DNA of 33,383 nt from an uncultured Haliea sp. (lineage in GTDB: Bacteria; Pseudomonadota; Gammaproteobacteria; Pseudomonadales; Halieaceae), in assembly GCA_913062625.1 (NCBI GenBank), contig CAJXWP010000026.1:1-33383 (forward strand), read 5' to 3'. The notes under the pieces were generated by a model. The model ran no database searches. It saw nothing but the letters and a program-made list of their open reading frames with translations, and was not told where the DNA came from. Positions 26,980 to 33,383 of this stretch are shown here, one piece after another (positions within the stretch are counted from its first letter, which is position 1; each line of letters starts with the position of its first letter). The position numbers and the translations under genes are program-made.

Positions 26980-29619
26980 CTAGATAACCTCGTCCAGCGT
27001 CTCCCGCACCCGCTTCGCCAATTCCATGCCCCTATAGGGTTTCCTGAGCATGTCGTATTGCGATTCAGACCCCGCCATTGCATTATTAGCTTCAACGGCA
27101 AACCCGGTCGTCAGTAGTATTTTTAGACCCGGGTATTCATTATCAATGATAGCAGCTAAATCTAAACCGCTAACGCCCCCTGGCATCACAACGTCAGAAA
27201 ACACCAAGTCGATCGCACTATTTTCCTGCAAAACTTGCAGGGCAGAAACTCCATTCTCGGCACAAATCACCGTATACCCAAGCCCTTCCAGAATACTCTT
27301 TGCAATGACAGCAAGCTCTACTTCATCGTCAACAATGAGAATGGTCTCATCACCCGAGGGCGTCACCGAAAACACACGAGCCGCGTCTTCCGCATGCTTG
27401 ACTGTCAGTTTAGAACGAGGGAGATATATCGTGAATGTCGTCCCCCGGCCTATTACTGAAGAGACAAATATATACCCCTTCGATCGACTTACAAAGCCAT
27501 AGACCATCGCCAACCCAAGACCGGTACCTTCAGCCTTCCCCTTGGTCGTGAAGAACGGATCAAAAATTCTTTCACAAACCTCTTGGCTCATACCCATCCC
27601 CGTATCACTAATCGACATCTGCAAGTATTCTCCTGGCTCAATTTCAACCTCAGGATTATTGTCAGTATCTCCTATTATCATGTCTTGTATTTTTATCACT
27701 AGGTTGCCACCGCTTGGCATAGCATCGCGCGCATTGAGGCTCAAGTTAATCAGTGCATCTTCCAAATCATCAGGGTTCAAATCCACGGCAAACAAATCGT
27801 GTGGCAAATAAGTCTCTAACGAAATACTCGCTGTAATAGACTTACGTATTAACTCTTCAAAACCACTGATAATTTTACCAACATCTGCAGGACTATAATT
27901 TCCCTCGGATCGGCTCGAAAAATCAAGGAGACTGCGCGTCAATATCGAGCCCCTAAGCGCGGCCGTCTGTGCTACGTCAACTTGAGTTCGCAGTGCCTCG
28001 CTGAGATTGCCCTGAACTCCCATAAGATCAAGATTGCCAATGATAATGCCCAGGAGATTGTTGAAGTCATGCGCTAAACCACCCGCCAACTCACCGACAG
28101 ACTCCATCTTTTGTGATCGGCGCAACATTGCTTCGGCTGTTTTGACCTGTGTGATATCAGTCGCGATAACGATGTAGCTTACTGTGTCGCCAGCGTCACT
28201 GACTGATGGGACGACGGTGGCCGAAACCCAGTAAGTGTCACCGCTTTTTTTCACATTTTCCATATCGCCAGACCACGTTCTACCCGCGGCTACCGTCAGC
28301 CGTATCTTTTCAAGGAATTCCGGCGAACATGCATCGCTTACCACCAAACGGGTGTTTTCCCCGATTAGCTCCGCGCGCGAATAGCCGCTAATGCCGCAGA
28401 ACTTATCATTAGCATATGAAATTTCACCTCTGGCATTTGCAATACTGACGATGGCATGTTCGTCGAGGGCACTTTTTTGAAATGATAATTCACTATTTGC
28501 CAGATTTGCCTGCGCTAACCTTTCCTGAGCCAAGCTCTCTGCGCTCTTCAATGCCACTTGCGTAAGTTCGCGCTTGGTGTCGTCAAGACAAACGCCAATT
28601 ATCCGCACCACAGCTCCCAAGTCGTCACGCAGCACCGCCGCATGGGTTGTCACGTGTTTAAGCGGGCGATGGGCGAGTAATAAGCGATAGGCGCTGAACA
28701 GCTCATCGCCGTCATCTAACACTCGGTAGTAGGCAGAGACGACTCGGTCGCGATCATCAGCATGAATGCAATCTATCCATACGCTTGGCTCCAGACCCTC
28801 AGGCTTGTGCTCGACCCCGTGAATATCGGACATCCTTTTGTCCCACATTATAATATTTTGACGCAAGTCATATTCCCACACGCCAAGGCGGGCTGCCGAC
28901 GTAGCCAACACCAGCCGCTGCTCTTTACCGAGCAAGGTTGTCTGCGACTCATATAGCGACAAGGTCTGGGCTTCTATTTGGTCCAACATAGTATTAAACG
29001 TGCGTGTTAAGTCGCCTACCTCGTCGCCTGTCATGATGTCTGCGGCCCGAAGACTGTAGTCGCTATCGCTGACTATTCTCTCGGCGACATCGGTTAAGTC
29101 TCTAAAAGGACTGGTCACTCTTTGCACCATCAAGTAGACGCCTAAGCCTGCCGTAAGTACCGCCATCAAGGTCAATAAAAGAGACGTCAATATTTGGCGA
29201 AACAAATCACCATTCAGCTCAGAAACATCCATGTCTAAGACCAATTCCCCCTGCTTTTGACCCTCCCACTCTACAGGGATCATGAAATGTTTAATCTCTA
29301 ATGCAGCACCCTCTAACTCCCGCTGGTATTTTGCCAGAGGCTTTCCCTTGGTGGTCGTTAAGTGAGCAGAGATGACAGCTGGATTGACACGCAATGCCTC
29401 TAGCACGCTGGTAGCGGCAGCAGCGTCGTCAAACATAGCCGGCGCCGCGATGCTGAATGCTGTGACGTCCGCCAGCACTTGAATGTGCTTTTCTGCATTT
29501 TCAACAGACCGAAAGTATTGAATATACTCTTCGACTCCAGTGGCCATGAGAACCACTGCCATTGTAACAACCATAGAGAACAGGCTAATTTTATGCGACA
29601 GTTTTAAACTAATGCTCAC
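26980..29619 (-). CDS. CHASE8-HAMP-PAS-PAS hybrid sensor histidine kinase
   Basis: 879-residue inner-membrane kinase. The order is: transmembrane helix 1 (about 10-28), periplasmic CHASE8-type sensor (about 40-140, including AFSIAAPAMFDDAAAATSVL and ALRVNPAVISAHL), transmembrane helix 2 (about 143-165), HAMP (166-220), two PAS domains (about 235-355 and 383-495), HisKA with His517 in GLAHDFNNLLG, and HATPase_c (N-box LNARDAM, DTGMGM, GTGLGLAMVYGF). A C-terminal receiver has Asp809 in FSDVVMP and Lys860. All phosphotransfer residues are intact. CHASE8 is the sensor of YfiN/TpbB, which is controlled by periplasmic YfiR; a YfiR gene lies 3 kb away. It starts at GTG 29619 with a weak ribosome site. 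Confidence 0.93.
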   Translation of the reverse strand: MSISLKLSHKISLFSMVVTMAVVLMATGVEEYIQYFRSVENAEKHIQVLADVTAFSIAAPAMFDDAAAATSVLEALRVNPAVISAHLTTTKGKPLAKYQRELEGAALEIKHFMIPVEWEGQKQGELVLDMDVSELNGDLFRQILTSLLLTLMAVLTAGLGVYLMVQRVTSPFRDLTDVAERIVSDSDYSLRAADIMTGDEVGDLTRTFNTMLDQIEAQTLSLYESQTTLLGKEQRLVLATSAARLGVWEYDLRQNIIMWDKRMSDIHGVEHKPEGLEPSVWIDCIHADDRDRVVSAYYRVLDDGDELFSAYRLLLAHRPLKHVTTHAAVLRDDLGAVVRIIGVCLDDTKRELTQVALKSAESLAQERLAQANLANSELSFQKSALDEHAIVSIANARGEISYANDKFCGISGYSRAELIGENTRLVVSDACSPEFLEKIRLTVAAGRTWSGDMENVKKSGDTYWVSATVVPSVSDAGDTVSYIVIATDITQVKTAEAMLRRSQKMESVGELAGGLAHDFNNLLGIIIGNLDLMGVQGNLSEALRTQVDVAQTAALRGSILTRSLLDFSSRSEGNYSPADVGKIISGFEELIRKSITASISLETYLPHDLFAVDLNPDDLEDALINLSLNARDAMPSGGNLVIKIQDMIIGDTDNNPEVEIEPGEYLQMSISDTGMGMSQEVCERIFDPFFTTKGKAEGTGLGLAMVYGFVSRSKGYIFVSSVIGRGTTFTIYLPRSKLTVKHAEDAARVFSVTPSGDETILIVDDEVELAVIAKSILEGLGYTVICAENGVSALQVLQENSAIDLVFSDVVMPGGVSGLDLAAIIDNEYPGLKILLTTGFAVEANNAMAGSESQYDMLRKPYRGMELAKRVRETLDEVI

Positions 29620-29924
29620 ATTATTTTGCTCTGCGGAGGTTCAGCCGTTTTAGCATCAAAGTATTCTGCTATCACGAACGCCCCTGTAGAAAACCATCAA
29701 TACTAAAAAAATTATTTAGCGCGCCCGACATAGCTAGACGCTGGACAACATAGAAACTATGGGAAAAAACCCACATTTGCACTCGAACGCAGAGACCTTT
29801 GTCTGTGTCGCCGACGTTTTTGTACGGAGCTTTTCCATTGAACTATTCCGATCATTACCTTTGGTAGACAGGCGATCACTCATGGCACAGGTGTCGTCTT
29901 AACGCCGCTAATCGCCCTTCAATC
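29620..29924. other. Intergenic region between the two histidine kinase genes
   Basis: A 305-base stretch without a supportable reading frame, fairly AT-rich near the hybrid kinase start. It should hold that kinase's promoter and the 3' end of the second kinase transcript. I see no clear -35/-10 pair, repeat or terminator hairpin with a T-run. Its length suggests the two kinases are transcribed separately. Confidence 0.35.
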
Positions 29925-31223
29925 TCAAGTCCTTGGCAAAAAAAGACGCGCGGTTGTGCCAAAATCAGGCACTGACGCTAGCCGTACGTGGCCGTTTGAG
30001 CGTTGACAAAATCCGTACACCTCGGACAAACCCAGTCCATTCCTACCTGCTGCCGCCTTGCTCGAAAAAAAAGGCTCGAACACAAAAGGGCAAATATCTG
30101 GCGTAATACCACTGCCGGTATCGGCGACTGACACGACCACATAGTCGCCAGAATCGACATCCGGATTGAGGCTGCAAAAGTCTTCGTCCAAGAATACGTT
30201 GGCTGTCTCCACTATCAGTTGGCCACCATCAGGCATCGCGTCGCGCGCATTAAAAATGAGGTTAAGCATCGCCTCTTTAAAGTCGTCAGGATCAATGCTA
30301 GTCAGCCAAAGTGTCTCATCAGGCTTCACGATAAATGTCACATCAGGCGGAACTTCAGCGGTGATGAGCTGTTCCATTTCTTCAAGCGCGTCATTAATAT
30401 TTGTCACGACTATTTTATTTGCAGCCCGCCTAGAGACTCCAAGCAGTTGATTGGTGAGCGCGCAGGCGCGCTGAGAGGCATTCTCAATTACGGTAAGTCG
30501 AGTTTGAATCTTTGGATTCTGTATGTCCTCATAGTCCAGCAACTCTAAGTTACCCAAAATGATGGCCAGGATGTTGTTGAGGTCGTGGGCTATAACCGCA
30601 GAGAAACGCCTTATGCCGTCCATAAGCTCTGAGCGGCCAACCGCATCGCTAGTCATATGCTGAGCATAGTCTATTGCCGTCTGTGGCACTTCATTCCCAG
30701 AGGCGCTTCGAACGCCATTGCCCGGCCACAACGATGCCTCTGCCGGGCCTAACGCTTTCTCCATGCGCGCAATAATCAGGCGCTGGCTTTGCAGCGTAAG
30801 GAACACATTGACTTTTGAGGCGAGTATATGCGCTGCAACAGGTCTTGAAACATAGTCTATAGGCGCTTGCTTATAGCGACTAAAACTGACGTAGTCTGAC
30901 TCTGAAATTTCGTTAACAAAAATAATCGGCACGTTGCAGGTTAGTTCAGAGTAAACCAGTGCGTGCGAGGTCTTGATTCCGTCTGTGGAACTCATTTCTA
31001 CGCAATATAAAATGATTGAAAACGCTTCCCTGAGACAACACTGTATTGCTTCTTCAGCATTTTCTGCTGTTGTCACAACGGCATTTATACCGAACAAAGC
31101 ATCTTCTGTGACGCCAGTATAGTCTTCACTTGCCGCGACGAGCAGGATACGCGCCCCTGCCGCGCTGGGCGGCGACAAGGCGCTTCCGGATGAAAGACTA
31201 AACGTTCCAAACTGATCACTCAT
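29925..31223 (-). CDS. Histidine kinase with degenerate N-terminal receiver
   Basis: 432 residues, no transmembrane segment, so cytoplasmic. The N-terminus (about 24-140) keeps the pattern of a receiver (ILLVAASEDY ... IILYCVEMSSTDG ... PIIFVN ... IDYVSRPV). The catalytic acidic pair is Ala30-Ala31, the phosphoacceptor is Cys74 and the conserved Lys-Pro is Arg127-Pro, so it cannot be phosphorylated in the usual way. The kinase part looks active: His213 in VIAHDLNNILAIILGNLELL, N-box NLIFNARDAM, DTGSGI and RNGLGLSEVYGF. It resembles the kinase core of the hybrid neighbour. ATG 31223 has AGGA six bases upstream; an in-frame ATG at 31313 would add 30 residues of no evident domain. It diverges from the barrel/yfiR pair. 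Confidence 0.88.
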   Translation of the reverse strand: MSDQFGTFSLSSGSALSPPSAAGARILLVAASEDYTGVTEDALFGINAVVTTAENAEEAIQCCLREAFSIILYCVEMSSTDGIKTSHALVYSELTCNVPIIFVNEISESDYVSFSRYKQAPIDYVSRPVAAHILASKVNVFLTLQSQRLIIARMEKALGPAEASLWPGNGVRSASGNEVPQTAIDYAQHMTSDAVGRSELMDGIRRFSAVIAHDLNNILAIILGNLELLDYEDIQNPKIQTRLTVIENASQRACALTNQLLGVSRRAANKIVVTNINDALEEMEQLITAEVPPDVTFIVKPDETLWLTSIDPDDFKEAMLNLIFNARDAMPDGGQLIVETANVFLDEDFCSLNPDVDSGDYVVVSVADTGSGITPDICPFVFEPFFSSKAAAGRNGLGLSEVYGFCQRSNGHVRLASVPDFGTTARLFLPRT

Positions 31224-31521
31224 GGTGCTTCCTATGCCCCTTATTTGAACACCAATACCATACCCATTCTTCGTAAACAAAACAGGCTTGTTAGAAACCG
31301 TGTCCTCGATCATAGCCTACTCTTAACGGCCGTCCTCACTATAAGTAAAACTACTTAAATTCGAAATACGTGGCACTACGTACTTAAATAACAATCCGAT
31401 TAGTATACATTTATACGAGACTCGGCTGTATCAGATCGAGGCTTCGATATACACTTATGGCAATTTCGATGCCTAGTTGCGTTTTGAAAAGCAGCGGTTT
31501 CTAGCAATCGAGGATGACACC
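31224..31521. promoter_or_regulatory. Divergent regulatory region with inverted and direct repeats
   Basis: This 298-base stretch must hold the start signals for the kinase (left) and the barrel-yfiR pair (right). It contains the inverted repeat TAAGTA-AAAC-TACTTA (31342-31357). Its right half, TACTTAAAT (31352-31360), is repeated at 31381-31389, 29 bases on. A second perfect inverted repeat, ATCGA-GGCT-TCGAT, lies at 31435-31448. These are candidate operator sites. No strong sigma70 promoter is evident. Confidence 0.5.
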
Positions 31522-32601
31522 ATGAATACGAAGCGAATCATTCCTGCGACCTGGACTCTGGCAATACTTGCACTGGTTTATAGCGGCTACAGTTTTCCCC
31601 AGAGTACGCCCTCTGAATTTGCCGAAATGAGCCTAACCGATCTCTTCGAGCAGACGATTGATGATCCGTCTGTTTCAGTTCCAAATCGATCATCATGGAG
31701 TTTTACCTTTCAGCGCAAGTCGGCAGAATTTAAAGAATTTCTAGAAGGCGATAAGCGAGTCAGCGAAGACGAAATTCTTTGGAGCGGCCCAAAAAGTGGC
31801 GAGCCTAGAACGGACAAAAATTTCCCCGTCGTACCAGGCAAGATCGTCCAAACCGCTTATTTATTTTCAGTGGGTTATGCTTTTAACGACAGCTGGCGCA
31901 GCCACCTTACTGTTCCGTATCTCGAGCAGAATACTGATCACATCAGTATCGTTCCCAATTACAGCACCTTTGAAATTGAGAGTTCGGGGGTGGGAGACAC
32001 GGTGGTGTCCGCCAGCTATAAATTGTCTGACTCGGCACGAGCAGATTGGTGGGTAACCGCTGGTCTCAGTATTCCCACGGGATCGATCGATGAGGAAGGA
32101 GACACGCCTAGGGCTCCCGGTGATCAGCAACTTCCCTACACCATGCAGTTAGGCTCGGGGACGTATGATTTTCCGATCAGCGTCAGCTACCATAGCAAGG
32201 GCAGCTATGATATCAACCTTGCACTCGCCGCAATTATTCGCAGCGGCACGAATGACAACGACTACCGGCTAGGCAACAGTTATTCGCTGGCCGGGCGCTA
32301 CAACTTTCATTTTTCTGACGTCTTGAAACCTTATCTTGGCCTCAGCATTAACTACACTGATTCAATTCACGGCGCTGACACCTCGCTATTGGTTGACTCT
32401 CCCTACCCCTACCCCGCTCCGATTACTAACCCCGATCTCTTTGGTGGCACAAAGATTGCCGCTCGGGCCGGTGTTTCATGGCAAATTTCTGAGCACTACC
32501 GTCTGGCAATTGAACTAGGGAAACCCCTCTACCAAAATCTCAACGGCCCTCAAACGCGCGAAGACTGGCGCAGTTCTTTACAAATCTCACGGCCATTCTA
32601 G
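31522..32601 (+). CDS. Predicted outer-membrane beta-barrel protein
   Basis: 359-residue secreted protein. The N-terminal signal peptide (MNTKRIIPATWTLAILALVYSG) is followed by EMSLTDLFEQTIDD, which resembles the SLEELL-type segment preceding the plug in many TonB-dependent receptors. The rest alternates aromatic and polar residues in amphipathic strands (for example WRSHLTVPYLEQN, VVSASYKLSDSARADWWVTAGLSIPTG) and ends in SSLQISRPF, a terminal Phe typical of barrels. It looks like the transporter/phenol MetA-type outer-membrane family, but I cannot name its substrate. ATG 31522 has GAGGA about 8 bases upstream, supporting this start over an in-frame one at 31477. It is followed 6 bases later by the yfiR-like gene. 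Confidence 0.78.
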   Translation: MNTKRIIPATWTLAILALVYSGYSFPQSTPSEFAEMSLTDLFEQTIDDPSVSVPNRSSWSFTFQRKSAEFKEFLEGDKRVSEDEILWSGPKSGEPRTDKNFPVVPGKIVQTAYLFSVGYAFNDSWRSHLTVPYLEQNTDHISIVPNYSTFEIESSGVGDTVVSASYKLSDSARADWWVTAGLSIPTGSIDEEGDTPRAPGDQQLPYTMQLGSGTYDFPISVSYHSKGSYDINLALAAIIRSGTNDNDYRLGNSYSLAGRYNFHFSDVLKPYLGLSINYTDSIHGADTSLLVDSPYPYPAPITNPDLFGGTKIAARAGVSWQISEHYRLAIELGKPLYQNLNGPQTREDWRSSLQISRPF

Positions 32602-32607
32602 CGCCAA

Positions 32608-33156
32608 ATGTCGCGTATTTCCCGAGCCATTTTAATCCTGCCGATCGCACTTGGCCTTGTCCTGCAACCATCGCTAAGCGCTGCACAAGGCGCACCAACT
32701 AATGCAGCTAATGCTACTGTTAGTAAAGAGAGTAAATTAAGGGCGGCTTATCTTTTAAACTTTATCAAATTTATTAACTGGCCAAATCATTCGCCAGACG
32801 ACCCCCGCACGCCGCTCTCTATTTGTTTGCAAGACGCAACGCCGTTCGAGGAATTTTTTAGAGATCTAGCAAGCAGTGCATCGAAAGCTAACGATAAACG
32901 CACATTGCAAATTTACCGACTGTCAGAAGCGGAACACTGTGACTACACTTACCTACACCGACCCGTTCTCGAAGACAATCTTAAATTAGAAGGCAGTGTC
33001 GTGGTGATCAGTTCAGATCAGGTGTTACAAAAAAATGCTGCTATTATTTTCTACATAGCCGAACGTAAATTACGCTTTGAAATACACTTAGAAAATATTC
33101 AAACATTGGGTGTTACGGTAAGCTCGGAGCTACTTAAGCTTGCCAAAATCAAATAG
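32608..33156 (+). CDS. YfiR family (DUF4154) periplasmic protein
   Basis: 182 residues. A signal peptide (residues about 1-28, cleavage near SAAQGA) is followed by the family pattern LRAAYLLNFIKFINWP, then LSICLQDATPFEEF, VVVISSDQ and the C-terminal RFEIHLENIQTLGVTVSSELLKLAK. In Pseudomonas aeruginosa YfiR is a periplasmic repressor of the diguanylate cyclase YfiN and uses disulfides. Here two cysteines remain in the mature protein, Cys73 and Cys111, spaced much like the Cys71-Cys110 pair of that protein. The start follows the barrel gene by 6 bases without its own clear ribosome site, so it is probably coupled. The likely partner is the CHASE8 sensor kinase, inferred from family and proximity. 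Confidence 0.9.
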   Translation: MSRISRAILILPIALGLVLQPSLSAAQGAPTNAANATVSKESKLRAAYLLNFIKFINWPNHSPDDPRTPLSICLQDATPFEEFFRDLASSASKANDKRTLQIYRLSEAEHCDYTYLHRPVLEDNLKLEGSVVVISSDQVLQKNAAIIFYIAERKLRFEIHLENIQTLGVTVSSELLKLAKIK

Positions 33157-33311
33157 CGAAGTGCACGCGATGATGCAGATCAGGTCTCTCAACCGCGCCT
33201 TGGAGCCCGTCCATAAAACAGCCCGCCTCACATTATATGTCATACGTGGTCGCACCCCGCGTATACGTGTCGGCAATAAACATTCCACCAGTTAATTTTA
33301 ACGGTAAATAT

Positions 33312-33383
33312 TGGGGTGGCCGACGGGTCTTGAACCCGCTACCTCCGGAGTCACAATCCGGTGCTCTACCTGTTGAGCTACGG
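33312..33383 (-). tRNA. tRNA-His (GTG anticodon), 5' end outside window
   Basis: Read on the minus strand, the visible part has CCG of the acceptor stem, the D arm GCTC...GAGC, an anticodon stem CCGGA/TCCGG around the loop TTGTGAC (anticodon GTG), the T arm with TTCAAGA, the 3' acceptor strand CGGCCAC, C73 and an encoded CCA (33314-33312). C73 and the GTG anticodon identify tRNA-His. The first few bases, including the expected G-1, lie beyond the window. The 155 bases between it and yfiR contain no gene I can support. Confidence 0.95.

Noticed and set aside
1-33383. CRISPR arrays, insertion sequences, prophage or integrase genes
   Set aside because: None seen: no regularly spaced repeats, transposase-like frames or attachment-site duplications near the partial tRNA-His.

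Overview
The window is a dense, mostly housekeeping piece of a gammaproteobacterial chromosome. The gene families (Na+-translocating NADH:quinone reductase, CsiV, LexA with a classic CTGT-N8-ACAG box, YcgN, YcgL, small 4.5S-type SRP RNA) and a Pseudomonas-like gene order (nqrBA, gap, mfd, csiV, methylthio-nucleoside phosphorylase, lexA, topA) point to a marine relative of the Pseudomonadales/Cellvibrionales group. The genus cannot be fixed by eye.

Region 1 (1-8760): nqrB (cut by the window edge), nqrA and a long-form GAPDH run leftward. mfd and csiV run rightward as an overlapping pair behind a good sigma70 promoter. Region 2 (8770-17343): a 6-oxopurine-type methylthio-nucleoside phosphorylase, a small acidic protein, autoregulated lexA with two SOS boxes, an 82-residue orphan, topA, a membrane-anchored unknown, a universal stress protein, a thioredoxin-fold protein with a probable TTG start, an IclR-type regulator and a SpoU/TrmH rRNA methyltransferase.

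Region 3 (17328-24625) is a leftward series: SRP RNA, dnaX, ybaB, recR, rnd, ycgL, ycgN and a small membrane protein, then a MoxR-type AAA ATPase with its VWA partner. Several of these genes overlap or nearly touch. dnaX contains an in-frame A AAA AAG slippery heptamer, with an SD-like stretch upstream and an immediate -1 stop, so it should make both tau and a short gamma form.

Region 4 (24870-33156) is the accessory part. It is a signalling cluster: a FixJ/NarL-type response regulator, a receiver-EAL protein, a CHASE8-HAMP-PAS-PAS hybrid histidine kinase, a second histidine kinase whose N-terminal receiver has lost its catalytic residues, and a divergent pair encoding an outer-membrane beta-barrel protein and a periplasmic YfiR-family protein. 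In the known Yfi/Tpb system YfiR restrains a CHASE8-HAMP diguanylate cyclase (YfiN) and an outer-membrane lipoprotein (YfiB) relieves this. Here the same sensor type sits on a phosphorelay kinase and the nearby c-di-GMP enzyme is a phosphodiesterase-type EAL protein. I infer a Yfi-like envelope-sensing module with a changed output; this is the best candidate for a new system. A partial tRNA-His closes the window.
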